Source: Cerioporus squamosus (lineage: Eukaryota; Basidiomycota; Agaricomycetes; Polyporales; Polyporaceae). From it: DNA of 64,000 nucleotides. The DNA lies in the NCBI GenBank assembly GCA_022592435.1, contig JABYQS010000002.1, forward strand, positions 1 to 64,000, read 5' to 3'. Position 1 is the stretch's first letter. Each line of letters opens with the position of its first letter. A program made the translations under genes and the position numbers. Of the stretch, positions 23,259-35,500 are shown piece after piece. The notes under the pieces are model-generated. The model was given only the letters and a program-made list of their open reading frames with translations. It made no database searches and had not been told where the DNA came from.

Positions 23259-25131
23259 TCAAGCAGCCTCCGACTGCCGACTCTTCAGACTCACCCACGA
23301 CTCGCCCACGCCCGAGTTACTCTCCACGTCCGCCTCGCTCCCCGTCTCCGAGTGTTCGGGCTCGCTGTCCGTGCCCGAGGAGGGCTCCGACTGCTTCTCG
23401 ACGACGATCGTGGGAGGCGGCGGAGGCGGAGGCTGCGCAGCCGCAGCGGCGGGAGGTGGAAGGATGGCACGGGGCGGGATGGGCAGCAGAGCGTTACGAA
23501 TGGAAGCGAGGAAGTAGGGGACGTTCAGCAGGGCGTCGAGCAGGAGAGGCGGGAGATAAGAGGCGAAGGCGTACGTGTGAGCTGCATATATGCGTCAGCG
23601 AATGCAGATATATCGTATCAAAGCACCCAACGCACCTCCAGCTCCGACGACGATGCGGTCCCCGCGCACGAACTGGCGTAGAGCACCAAACGCGGGATGG
23701 GACTTGCACGTTCGCCCACTCTTCCTCCCGTTGTTCACGACGTCCACGATGGTGTCCACAAACACCGACACGTCGCTCGGCTGCCGTCTGATGCCCTGCA
23801 TCCCGCCCTGCTCGAGCATGGAACCAAACGCAGCCCCGTAGGCAGCCTGCTCAGCCGGAGTCCACTGGTCGATCGACTTCAGCGCGCCGTCGCTCGTAGG
23901 AGTCGCAATAGCTTCTCCGACGGCGCCGACGTCGACCACGACGACCCGGATGTTCCGCATCGCCCCTGAAGTCTCCGAAGTGCCGGAGGAGGACGCCGCA
24001 CGGATCTCCCGGCGGAGCACCTCTACACCACGGAGCGTCGCAGCGGCGCTCATAGCTTGAGCACTACCGAAGGGCAGACCGACGCGTGCATCCGTAGCCG
24101 GCAGACAAACGACGATGCTTTGCTTTTCGGCGCCATTCGCAAGGGCATCGCGTGCACGCGCGGGAGACGATCGTAGCAGGGGAAGGAGCGCTTGTAGGAC
24201 TTGGAGAGGGGTAAGGTGTGTGGCCTGGAGGTAGTCCTGGTACGTCCCGCGGAGATTGAGGTGTTCCAGAGGTGCGGGAGACGGAACCGTTGTGGATGAA
24301 GGGAGGGTCAAGAGGGAGATGACGGACTGAACGAAGAGATGGGTGGTGGGCGCTGCGTGCGGATCGCCCGCCGCGGTCAGAGGGAAGCGGCGCGACATTG
24401 TAGAAGCGAGGGAACGCAGGAAGAAGGGAATCATCTCGGGCTGAGAGCGCGTCAATCATATGGTCGTATCATATACTCAGGAAGTGACGTACCTCTGTAG
24501 GGTCAAGGACGAGCGCGCGGACGTATCCATGCGCCTTGCTCTCCATCTCCTCGACGGCTTCGGGGGCAGCAACACTGGTGATGACGATGTATCCCTTCTT
24601 CTCAAGATCGAGGATGAGGGGGAGGCCGAGAGGCGAGTCTCCTCCGAGGACGACTGGCGACACCAGGGTCAGCTCGTGTCTGGAGAATAGGGTCCGATAT
24701 CAGCAGCACTCACCGACAACCTGCCTCCTCTCCGTGCTCGCAGCAGCTGCATGCTTTCTCGCCCCGACTCTCGCCCGATGTCTGAATCGCGGATGGGCAT
24801 ATCCCACCAGCAGGCCCGCACCCACAAAGCTAATGCCGATTCCTGCAATCGTCCATGGATGATCGGCGACCCATCCAGCGGTGCTCTCCCAGAATCCCTT
24901 CGGAGGCGGAGGGGGCGGCGGCGGCGGCGGAACCTCGAACGCCCCAAGGCCCTTCAGGCTCGCAGGGACGGCTTGAGGACTGTGTCGCAAGACATCTTGC
25001 CAGAGCCGGTTAATTGCCTCGGAGACCTTGGGTAGATCGGGGGTAGCGGCGGAAAGGGAGGAGACGATGAGCTCCTCGACGCTCTCGAGGTAGTCCTCAA
25101 TCTGCTCGACCGTTGGCAGCACGAGAGGCAT
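23259..25131 (-). CDS. DUF1776 family protein (membrane-anchored, SDR-like)
   Basis: Start at 25131 (MPLVLPTVEQIEDYLESVEE); the longer frame upstream lacks an ATG. Exon 1 ends near 24714, exon 2 is about 24679-24493, exon 3 24440-23636, exon 4 23581-23259. Features: a poly-Pro run, then a hydrophobic segment (WTIAGIGISFVGAGLLVGYA) as a single membrane span at about residues 105-125. A Rossmann-like strand-loop follows (VVLGGDSPLGLPLILDLEKK), with a region typical of DUF1776 (ESKAHGYVRALVLDPTE, SIVVCLPATDARVGLPFG). The tail is Ala/Pro-rich and acidic. The family is fungal, related to short-chain dehydrogenases, and has no established function. The phases of exons 1 and 2 do not match by one base, so that splice (or one base) needs checking. 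Confidence 0.75.
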
Positions 25132-25837
25132 GGTGGGTCGATCCAAGCTGCAGAATACAAGAGATGTGGTGAGAAGGAGAGGTGGGATTAGGAGAACTAG
25201 TGCCGTGCGCACACTGACGGTGGTGGCATATAGCGGACCGCGGCCTGGCCGCGGACGACGCGTCTTCCGTCGGCGTCAATAGTGCCGCGCGAGGTGCCCG
25301 AGGTCTTCGTCACCGCCGACCCGACCGCCTCCGTCACCCTCGGCAGCGTTTCCGAGCAATTGCGTACGGGATGCTGCGTCGGACATGGTCTGTTCCAGCT
25401 GCGATGCCTAGCACTCTCTTGTGTGGAGGACCGGGGTGGCATCTTGCGTCGCTGCTTTGAAGGTGGCGCACGTGACCGCGTCCGCGGTTATACCCTCTGG
25501 CACCGGGTAGCAACGCTCGTTTTCGCGATCTCGGACTGGGATCCCGAGCCGCCACGACGATCCCCTGTCTCTCGCACGCAGTCCTAGGTGAGTCTGCCAG
25601 CGAGCACGACAGACAGCTTGCATGGAACTGACTGAGGTGGTCTGATTGTCTGCTCTTCGACGAGCAGCCTCAGGTCCTTCGCGGAGGCAATCGCAATCAG
25701 CGCTGCGAACGCGAGACACGTTCGTCTTCCCACCGCACCCGTTCTGACATCGCCCAGCAGAGCCCACCGCCTTCCCGACTGGACTTCCTCGGTCCTCGTT
25801 CTCATCCTAGACGCCAGCCTGTCCAGAATAAAGCGCC
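25132..25837. other. Divergent intergenic region with one small minus-strand frame
   Basis: The DUF1776 and TLC genes diverge here. A minus-strand frame at 25442-25197 (81 codons) includes a protein-like stretch (RVTEAVGSAVTKTSGTSRGT) but its ATG context and function are unsupported. Nothing else is recognised. Confidence 0.3.
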
Positions 25838-27282
25838 ATGTATGTGCCCGCCCCGCCCTCTGATCCTCAGCCACACGCCGTCATGGCCCTCCCCTTCAGC
25901 GACTTCCTCGTCGCCGTCGCCCAGCCCGTCGCCCGCCTCCTCCGTCTCCCCCATCTCCCGGAGCACTTCCCGACGCTTTTCTACGCCTTCCTCGGCTTCA
26001 CCGCGGTCCACCTCTACATCTCTCCTTTCCTCAGCGCGCGCATCTTCCCTATAAGCTATGGCAAGCTTCGCACCCCGCGCGCAGTGAACCAATGGTGCGT
26101 CCTGTCCACAGGGCCATATTACGTATCATCTACTTACCACGCGGACCAGGAATATCCAGGTGGTATCACTTTTCCACGTCTTCATCGTCCTCCCTCTCGC
26201 GTTGAGCTGCTTTGGCTCGGAGACACTCGAGGCCGATAAGCTCTGGGGATGGGACGACCGCGTCGGCACGACCGTTGCAGTGGCATGCGGGTGAGCACTC
26301 CGTCTAACTGCCTCCTCCAAGTCCTAAGCCAGGGCTCCCCAAGCTACTTCCTCTGGGACGCACTGGATGCTACCATCAACTTCGACGATCTCGGTTTCCT
26401 CATCCACGGCGTGGCCTGCTTCACGCTCTACATGATGACCTTCGTGCGTACCCTCCCCCGGTCCATCGCCCGCACGGCGACTTGCGGGATAGACTGACTT
26501 ATCGCGACCCTATCAGCGGCCCTTCCTCGGGTACTTCGCGCCCCGCTTCCTCACCTGGGAACTGTACGTGCACGTGTACGCTCTGTGCTTCTGACCTGAC
26601 CGCTTACCGCACACGCGCAGGAGCACCATCTTCCTGAACATCCATCGGTTCGTACACACCGTACTCAGCTTACGTTCGCTTGACTCACTCGCAACGCGCT
26701 CGGCTCCCTATGCAGATTCCTCGACAAGACCGGTTACACGGGCAGCAAGGCGCAATGGGTCAACGGCGTCATCCTCCTCTCGACGTTCTTCTCCGTGCGC
26801 ATCCTCTACGGCTGGTACCTCACCGTTGACTTCATGCGCGAGCTGTACGCCGCGCGCGGCGAGCTCCCTGCCATATATCTCCTCTGCTTTGCGATGGGAA
26901 ACCTCACTCTCAACTCGCTGAACATAATCTGGTGAGTCATGCTGCCTGGATGCCCCGCCCCAGCTCCTTTCCCTGGTGATCGCAGCTCGCTATGCGTTAT
27001 CGTGAGCCGTGAGCTTTCTGTCGCACGCGTGGTACGTGGGCGCTGCGAGTCGCGGTTGCAGTTGCGGGCACAGTACTCATTCTGTCGATGGGGTTGTGGG
27101 GGCCACATGTTGCGGACTTGCGCTGATGCTGACTTCTCGCTCGCGCATGCAGGTTCTACAAGATGATCTTCGCGGTACGCAAGCGCTTCGACAGCGAGGC
27201 GAAGCCCTTGCGCGCGGCCGCGGAAGGCGCGAGCGACGCGGCTTCCGCGCTCTCGGCCACCGGCAACGGCGCCGCCGCTTGA
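25838..27282 (+). CDS. TLC-domain (TRAM/LAG1/CLN8) membrane protein
   Basis: Seven exons with consistent phases: 25838-26094, 26150-26290, 26343-26443, 26517-26563, 26621-26647, 26716-26931, 27153-27282. Several hydrophobic spans are visible: the first after residue 45 (FYAFLGFTAVHLYISPFL), then VVSLFHVFIVLPLALSCF, FLIHGVACFTLYMMTF and AIYLLCFAMGNLTLNSLN. The block GYFLWDALDATINFDDLGF plus LIHG, and later LNIHRFLDKTG, follow the TLC domain of the TLCD4/TMEM56 type. Such proteins sit in ER or other membranes and act in lipid handling; the substrate is unknown. An in-frame second ATG (25883) could be the true start. Confidence 0.8.
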
Positions 27283-27806
27283 GGTCTGAACGTGAACATC
27301 GACCGCCGCAGCTGAACGACTTGGAACGTATTTCAATAATGTCATGGACGGATAGGCGACGACTAAGACGGGAGGGCGAGTGCTGTAGCCTGTGGATGCT
27401 CAGGTTGTGAACTAATCTCTAGATACTTATGGGCTAATTGCTGTCTTACTACTCGCTGATATCTCCGTGCTGCTGTTGTAGAGGCCTTCACAAGAGATCC
27501 GCACCTTCTGACTCGTGTGTGCCGTGTGCTTGGATGCCATTGCCAGCAGGACGCGTGGTGTCACACCCGGCGAACCGCGTCATGTCACGACGCGCGTCTC
27601 GCAGGAAGGTTCGGATGAAGCTGCTCGGTGCATGGGAAGTTGTTGGACTTCTCCAGCGCTCTGTTTGACATCTCCAGCATGCGACATCCTCCTGGGACAC
27701 GCCCGCCACGACCGCTGATCTCGACCTCTCTCCAGCGACCCGCTCACTACGGTCAGCAATCACCCAAATCCTCCACTAAGGATCTGGATAGTGACCGACT
27801 TCGAAG
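27283..27806. other. Intergenic before the first RING/F-box module
   Basis: 3' flank of the TLC gene and 5' flank of the RING gene. Only short frames are present. Confidence 0.4.
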
Positions 27807-30085
27807 ATGGCGAAGCAGAACGGTCCAAAATTTGCCAGGTGCAACCAGTGCAAGCTGGTATTCAAGGACGCCAACGAATGCGGAATGCATGCAGCTTTGA
27901 CGAGACACAAACACAAGCCCTCGTACTTCTGTACCGTCTGCTCCATGACATTCAGCAAGAGGAAGTCGAGAGGGAACCACATCAAGACCACCGGACACGT
28001 CCAGAAGGTGCCGACGACCTTCGCGAAGGTGCCAGCCAACAAGTTGCCTGCGAAGACTACTACTGCTGCTACTAGGAGTAGCAGTAGTAGTGCGGCTGCT
28101 CCCATTGCGTCCCGGCTCCGCCCGCGACCAGTTGCCAGTACGAGCGTGGCCCGACCCGTGTCCGAAGACTCGGATTCAGACACGTCCGATGACGAGGCTT
28201 CGTCTTCCAAGGCTCCTCCGCCATCATCGTCGACGTGTACGGCCTATCATCGACAGTTCAAGGACGCCGCCGCTCTCGCTGATGTGAGTTCTCAGTTACA
28301 TGCCCAATGCCGCGTCAGGACACCTGACGTTGATTGGGCTTCTGCAGCACCGGACAATGGCCCATACGAAGCCTGCAATCCAGGTGAGCCGCGCCAGCAC
28401 GACTTCAAGTCGCGGATGCCCCCTGAATGCGAACCGCTGACCGATGTTTGTCTCTTACTGTCCCAGTCTCAGGCCACTGCAGGCGCGACGTCTCACTCGG
28501 AAGGCGCAGAGGCAGGTCTCGGTTTTCGTTCATGCAGCTGGCCGGGATATCGCTAACGATTGACGTATTTCATCCTGGCGCGGTGATCGTTGACGAGACG
28601 TTCAACTCTACAGTCCTCTCCTAGTCAACCTGCAGCCATGAGAACCAACGACGAGCTGCAAGATGCAGCCACACCCACACCCACGGAGAGAGAGGTCGGT
28701 GGCTGGCTGACTCGTTTGCGCCTGTAATCGCCAGTCTCGTCCAATGCACCTGATGAGCTCATTGTGCAGACAACGCGATGCGCCAAGTGTGACGTTGAAT
28801 TCTCGAGTGATGAGGCGTTGCAGGCTCACTATGACGAGTCTTCTCTTCATCCGACCTGCCATACTTGTGGTCTTGGTTTCGCTTCTATCGGTCCATGGGC
28901 TACGGTACGTAGTCTTATGCAGGTCGATTAGCGACAGCGGCACTGACACGCTGTCCACCCAGCACAAGGCGAGATGCCCTCCTCCGGGATCTACCTTGGC
29001 GGCAAACGGCGATATGAACGGCCGTGCTCCTGTGGGACATAGTAGGACGGGAAAGGACATTGTGCGAGACATGGTGCCTACTGCCGTATGCTTCTCATCG
29101 CCTATCTGACATTCTTGCAATTCTGATATGCGCTTTTGCAACTAGGAGAGATGTGCTTCATATGCGGACTCTGAGCATACTTCACTCCCATCGCCAGCTG
29201 AGGATCCTGCGACGGCCGGTAACACTAGCAGCAGCAGTCTAGCTGCAGGCATTGTAGAGGTGTCTTTGGAGAGGCCTGCTAACCCGCAGCGTGCACCAAG
29301 GTACGTCACTGACAGATACTGTACACCGCTCGGATTCTACTCACTACTTTACGTCCGTGTACTAATACGCAGTCCGACGCCTTTCACCGCCGTCTCGACA
29401 ACCACCATATCGTCACAAGTGCACTCCTCAGCCCAGACGATACCTCAGCAGTCCTTGCTGGAGGATCAGGCAGGCAGGATGCACCGCGTTCTTCATGGGG
29501 AACGGCCTGAGGCGGATGGTCCACTGCGAGAACCGCGGAAGGAGACACCTCAGTTGCAAGATCGCGCAACCCGCGAAGCTGAGGCCGGCTCTCCAATCAT
29601 AACTGATGGCAGTTCTACGAAAGGCTTGACGGTAAGTGCCAGTGAGGCCACACGCTTTCGCAGCCATTGACTCCGAACGCGTCACCCACTGGCAATGGTA
29701 TAGGGTGCCTATATGACGCCCTGGAGTGGGCGTACGCGAAGTGAAACGTCGATTGAACCCCACTCAGGCTGGGAACGCGCCGCGACCCAGGCAGCACGAA
29801 CCTCGGGACCCCCCATGAACGGCGATTCGAACGCCACCGCAGTGTCCTTCCACTGTAGATCGTGTCTTCGGGATCCGTGTGTTCAGCCCGTTGCGACCAT
29901 ATGTGGGCATATCTTCTGCCACAGGTACGTATCTGCGCTTCTCTTCAAGCCCGAGCGATGATGTGATTGCACTGCTGATACGCGCGCTTCCGCACAGGTG
30001 TATCGTTCAGGAGCTCTCGACCAAGATGTGTTGTCCAGTTTGTCAGAAGACGTTCTTTATCAGGCTGCATGTCGAGGTCGATTGA
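27807..30085 (+). CDS. Zinc-finger/RING protein, module 1
   Basis: Start MAKQNGPKFARCNQCKLVF at 27807. Exon 1 (27807-28283) has two C-x2-C-x12-H-x5-H fingers, a Ser-rich acidic linker, and a third finger whose second ligand is Tyr (CTAYHRQF) where the paralogue has Cys (CLDCHKQF). Downstream exons give TRCAKCDVEF with two His, CHTCGLGFAS, and after an intron HKARCPPPGS. A Ser/Thr/Gln-rich middle follows, then the RING: FHCRSCLRDPCVQPVAT, CGHIFCH, an intron, CIVQELSTKMCCPVCQK, stop 30085. About nine exons. It is likely a RING E3 ligase. The F-box gene on the other strand ends 97 bp downstream, the same arrangement as in module 2. Confidence 0.7.
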
Positions 30086-30181
30086 TTGACCCGCTGTTGT
30101 CCCGTACGCGGACGGTTTGCAAACCGGATCAGTCGGCGTTGGCGAGCATTCTGAATTGAAAAATGTTCTACACATTGTACA

Positions 30182-31920
30182 CTACTCTATACTTCCGAAT
30201 GGGATCTCATCCTCAGAGCTGTGCTGCATGAGCTCCCATTCGTCCCTCTTGTTCGCGTCCCAAATAACCAACCTGCTATCAGCGACAAGACGGGCGAACT
30301 CTGCCTGGTACCCGGTGACATCTGGGATGGGTGCAGCATCCTCATTGTCCGCGGCCAACTCCAGACGCAGCCGTCTCACCGGGACATGACAAGCGGCCCG
30401 CCATGCGACGCACTTCCGAATCTCCTCGAGGCGGTCGAGCTTGCCCAGGGCATTACGCACCCAGATGTACTGCAGGTGTCGGCACACCGGGTGAGGGTCC
30501 GTCGGCGACTGCTGGGTCCTCAGCGCACGAAAGGCGGGCCTCACGTCCCCGTCAAGGATGCTGTCCTCTATGACCAGCGTTCTCAGCTTCGGAAAGCTCG
30601 AGAAGAGCGACCGCCATGTGGCCTCTTCGACGACACCTATCTCTCCGTGGCAGACTAGCGTCTCGACAGGGGCGTCCGGGAAAATCATGGGGATGGTTTG
30701 CAGTGCGGTGCGGAAGTACTGTGCCCGGGCTCTCGCGGAACCGCTCCAACTCCAGCATTCCATGGCCCCTCGGAGACTTGAAGAAGGATGTTGATCCGGT
30801 CTCTGGGATTGAGGCCCCGAGTGGCGGTTATCATCATGACCTCCTCGTCGGACTCTTCGCAAAGGTCCACCTTGACGCGGGTAGCCGTCCTCAGAATAGG
30901 CATCCGGCAGTTTCGGATGTCGGAGGGCAGGATCGCCCGTGCCGCCAACGCGGCACGCACGGGGTCTTCCTGTGGTTCCGTCGCGAGCCAGATGTTCACC
31001 TCCGGTCCGACCTCCAGGTGCGATACCAAGTTCGACACCTCCTCCACCTTCCCGTATATGCTGAGCTCCCGGAGCCGGCGAAGGGCGACGATGGGGTAAG
31101 TCTGTGGAGTGTCGAACGCGATGGTATCCAAAGCGTTGTTGCGCAGATCGAGGTTCTCCAGCGAAACGCAAGCTTGCAGAATGCTCAGAAAGTCGGTGAG
31201 CCTACAAGTCCGAGGAGCGCCAGCGTATCCGTTGAGAGCGAGTTCGCGGAGGGTGGAGAATGCCACCGCCGAGGGCCCTCGCACTGTCAAACCATCGAGA
31301 CGCAACTTCTCCAGACGCGGGAATGTCAAGAGCAGCGGTGGGCATATCCCGTTGTGCGTCGCTGCGTCGGCAGCGTGCCTGTGTTTGACTCTGACGCCGA
31401 GAGACTTCAACTGGCGCATCTCCTCTAGAACCAGGCGGTCTCCAATCTGTGCGCACTGGAGCGAACGGAAGTACAGCGACGTGATCCTATCCTTGTGTCG
31501 CCGGAGGACATGCCAGGCGCGGGAGAGATCGGTCATGGAAGAGCTGAAGTTGACCACGACCAGGAGCTGTTGTGAGCGCTCCAGGCACATCTCCAACCAC
31601 TCCAGGCGGCGACGGACGACGATTTCACGCCAGAAAGCGGGTGTGCCGCATATGATTTCACGCCACTGGTGACAAGTAGCCATCAATGGAAGTAGGTGTC
31701 GTGTGGAGCCGACCTCGTTGAAGTAGCCGTTGTAGTGCGTAGTTGCGATGTTCGCAAATATCTTGATAAAGAGTTCGTTGGGGAATGTAGCGATGGAGAG
31801 GCGTCGTCCTCTCGGAATAAGACTATCCGCAGATTGGAGGCGACCGGTAGACGGTGCTTGCGACGCATGTATACGACCGCCCCCCGAAGGGCGCATCCCA
31901 TGATCTGGACGATGATACAT
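30182..31920 (-). CDS. F-box/LRR-type protein, copy 2 (module 1), one frameshift
   Basis: Start MYHRPDHGMRPSGGG at 31920. The F-box is at about residues 45-95 (FPNELFIKIFANI, MATCHQWREI, GTPAFWREIVV), followed by LRR-like strands (LEEMRQLKSL, FPRLEKLRLDGLTV, LRRLRELSIYGKVEEV). The frame stops after 411 residues (30685) but the remainder of the paralogue (QTIPMIFPDAPVETLVCHG to EDEIPFGSIE, stop 30182) continues in the next frame, so a single missing base near 30747 splits it. It is much closer to copy 3 than to copy 1. It is either a recent pseudogene or an assembly indel. Confidence 0.7.
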
Positions 31921-31982
31921 CTTGTAGTATGTCAGCGAGCAGTCTCATGTTCAGATTGCACGATAACATGAAAATCGCGTAC
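31921..31982 (-). other. Probable 5'-UTR intron of F-box copy 2
   Basis: On the minus strand a donor GTACGC is followed by branch-like CTGAC and an acceptor CAAG directly touching the ATG at 31920. Length 62 nt. Confidence 0.6.
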
Positions 31983-32082
31983 CTTCACGGCACGAACGGC
32001 GAATGTCAAGCGAGGGATGTGTTAGTGCAGCAGAGAGGGCGTGAGGTTGTACGAGCGTTCACGTTAGTAGGATCCTGTCCGT

Positions 32083-32110
32083 TATAAATACTTCGCCGAC
32101 GGTGCGGCCG
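32083..32110 (-). promoter_or_regulatory. Shared core-promoter box of the F-box trio (copy 2)
   Basis: On the minus strand it reads ACCGTCGGCGAAGTATTTAT, about 165 bp before the ATG; compare 18490-18514. Confidence 0.65.
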
Positions 32111-32581
32111 CAGCTTGACAAAGGTTCGCCTTGACTTGGCTTTGGCCGCCGCATTGACTCAGACCAATCCCCCAATGGGCCCGGTCAAAGCGACTCCTGC
32201 TACCATCGCATAGACCTCGTTCATATCCATGAACATCACTTAGATGATATCATGCCCTGGCGATCAATGTATCCTCACGAAGACGGAGAGTCGCGAGCCC
32301 GGAGGTGGGTCGAGAATCAACAGACTCACATACAGCGGTCCCGGCCATATGAGAGTGCGCTATAGAGTGCGCGCATGAGTTTGAGGGCTCTGTGTGCTCC
32401 AACCTCGCGGCGCTCAGCGTGTGGGATGCTCCTGCCATATACGAACTTCTCCGGCGCTCTGTGTTGACAGCAGGACGAGTCCGATGGTTCAAGTTATTGC
32501 ATCCTCTCTGCAACGCCTACCACCATCCTGCGTGACAACTTCCGTCCGTTTGAGTACCCCCTGCATGTTATTGGAACGGTA
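32111..32581. other. Divergent intergenic region between modules 1 and 2
   Basis: 5' flanks of F-box copy 2 (-) and the module-2 RING gene (+). Short frames only. Confidence 0.4.
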
Positions 32582-35500
32582 ATGACGAAGTCCAAGAGTC
32601 AAAATTTCTTTAGGTGCAACCAGTGCAAGTTGGTCTTTCGGACTCTGCCGGAGTGCAAAGAGCATGCGGAACATACGGGACACGTCTACAAGCCCGCTTA
32701 CTTTTGCAGTCACTGCTCTCAGTCCTTTTCAAAGTGCAAGAAGAGAGCAGAGCATATTCAGACCACAGGACATATCCAACAGACGCCGGCGAACATCGCC
32801 ACGGTGTCAGCTGCGACAGCTCCCTCTACTAGTACGGGTTCTGCTCCGCCTCATTCAGCACAAGCGGGTGCTCAACATGCTTTGTCCGAAGACTTGCACT
32901 CGGTCGCGCTGGTACGCGAGACTCCGACGGGACCAATCGCTGCGCTTTGCTTGGACTGTCACAAACAGTTCAAGAATTCCGGCGCACTCTTTGACGTGAG
33001 TACCCAATTGCATGCCTACTGTTACAGTTTCGCTGATGGTATATATCCTACTACTGATATGCATTGGTACGAAATACAGCATCGGAAGGCAGTTCATGGG
33101 AATTCTGCCGCTCAGGTGAACTGCTTGTCGCTACCCTTGAGCACCTCACAAGCCTCTGACCCTAGACTGCGACGCCTTCGACGTCGTCTATACTTCAGAC
33201 TGCAAGCGCGTCAACGTCCCAGCCGGAAACCTCTGAGGCAGGTCGCATATCGAGCATAAAGTCCTCAACCATGACACTGACGAAGTAGCGGGGACGCAGA
33301 AGCCGCGCTGTACGACCTGTCAGCTCAATTTCCCAAGTGAAGAGTCCTTGCAGACACACTACAACAAATCATTCTCGCACCCAAGCTGCGCAGCGTGCGG
33401 ACTTGGCTTTGAGTCATCAGATTCGTTGGCTCTCGTAAGTATGGGAGGCAAGCTTGACGTAGCTTACACAAGTCGCTCACTTGCATCCACCAGCACAAGA
33501 AGCGATGCCCTACTCTCGAAGTCAAACCGCCCATCACAGCCCTTCCCGGAGTCCCAGGCGCGTTGGACGGACGTGCGACAGCTGCCTCGAACTCAATACC
33601 AAGGAGATCCGTGTCGACTACGAGTGCAAAAGAGCAGCCGTACTTTTGCAACAGCTGCTACCAGGTTGTGGACTCCGCTCTCTTGACAGTGGTGCACACC
33701 AGAGCAACTGGACACGAGAGCTTCACTCCCTTGATCGCCGAAGTCGCTTGCCCGGATTGCCCCCACAAGTTCAAGACCGTCGCGGGATGTGAGAATGTGA
33801 GTAATGAGTAGCTCCCTGATGTCCATCAGCGCAGGCTCACGAACTCGTGTTCAGCACAGAAGGAATGTCCACTCGCGCCCCGCCTCCGGCATGTCCGAGG
33901 TTCGTCACCGACATACTCAATCTGCGTCAAATGGATGTGTACCAGCTGGAACGAGCGCGGCTCCGAGCACGAGCCTGGGAGAAGAAGAACAGCCGTACTT
34001 CTGTAACAAATGCTTCCAGATTGTGAATTCCTCTCCCTTGACAGCGGCGCACACCAGAGCAACTGGACACAAGAGCTTCACTCCCTTGGTCGCAGAAGTG
34101 ATCTGCCCGGATTGCCCCCAGAAGTTCAAGACCGTCGCGGGATATGAGAATGTGAGTTCCGAGTACTTATCTTCAGGTCTATCGGTGCACGCTCACGAAC
34201 CTGTGTCCAGCATAGAACGGAAGTCCACTCGCGCCTCGCATCCGGCATGTCACAAGTTCGTTATCGATATATTCAGACTGCGTATGAGGTTGTTTAGTTG
34301 AATGATTCGCTTCTATAGCCGTTCCCAAGTCAGGCTGCTGCCGTGCATGCCATGGAGGACAGCGAGGCCGAAGCTGGAGCCGCTATCACAACCGAAGTCA
34401 GTCGTTCGTTCAATTCCGCGCGATGTCCTCAGTTTACGTACTTACGGGTAATCACACAGGAAACGCGATGTGCGAAGTGCAGTATCGGGTTTTCGAGTAT
34501 GGAGACGTTACAGGCTCACTACGACGAGTCTCCTCTCCATCCAACCTGCCATACGTGGTCTCGGCTTCGCTTCTATCGGTCCTTGGGCTTCGGTACGTCG
34601 CCCCTGATTCCTGGACCGGACAATTGCGAAAGCTGTACTGAATGCATGCAGCACAAAGCGAGATGTCCCCCTCCGGGGTCGACGGCGGCGACAATTGACG
34701 CAGTAAATGAGCGTGGTCCTGCGGGACCTAGTAGGAAGGGCAAGGAAGTTGTGCGGGACACAGTGCCTACTGCCGTGCGCTGCTCATCTTCTGTCTGACC
34801 TTCGATTCCGTTCTGATGTGCGGTCCTTCAGGAGAGTTCGGTCTTATCTAGGGAGAGCACTTCCCGCACAGTGCATGTTGAGGGACCTCCAGCGGCCGGA
34901 GACACCAGCACCACGAGTCCGTTTGCAAGCCTATCGGAGATGTCCTCTGAGACACCTACTACACCCAGAGCGCCAGATACACCCCAGCTACAACGTTCAC
35001 CAAGGTATGTTGCGTACTTGGCATCCGCATTCGCATCTCACTTACCTTCACGTTTTGATTTGCAGTCCGGCACCATTCGACGCAATCTCGTTTCGACAGT
35101 CTCCACAGCGTCTGTTGTGCACTCCTCGTCCCAGACGATACACCCGCAGTCCGAGGACCAGGCAGACATAGACCGTGTTCTTCGAGGGGAACAAACTGAA
35201 CCTGATGTCCCATCTCGAGAATCTCCCGAGCCTCACAGTCGTTCAACCAGCGAAGCTAAGGCTGGATCTCGAGCTGCTGATAGTGTTCTTAGTACTATGA
35301 GTTCACCGGTGAGTGCCAATGTTGCAGCACATGCGTTCTCAATCACTGACTCGGAACTCGTCATTCAATGGTATCGGATGCCTATCCGACGCCCTTGAGT
35401 GGGCGTACGCGGAGCGACACGCCGATTGAGCCCCGCCCGGAACGTGCCGCGGATCAGGCAGCACGAACCCCAAGACCTCCCACAGACAGTGATTCGAACG

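Noticed and set aside
25132..25212. Signal-peptide-like N-terminal extension of the DUF1776 protein
   Set aside because: The extension has no ATG (it opens with GTG). MPLVLPTVEQ at 25131 is the proper start.
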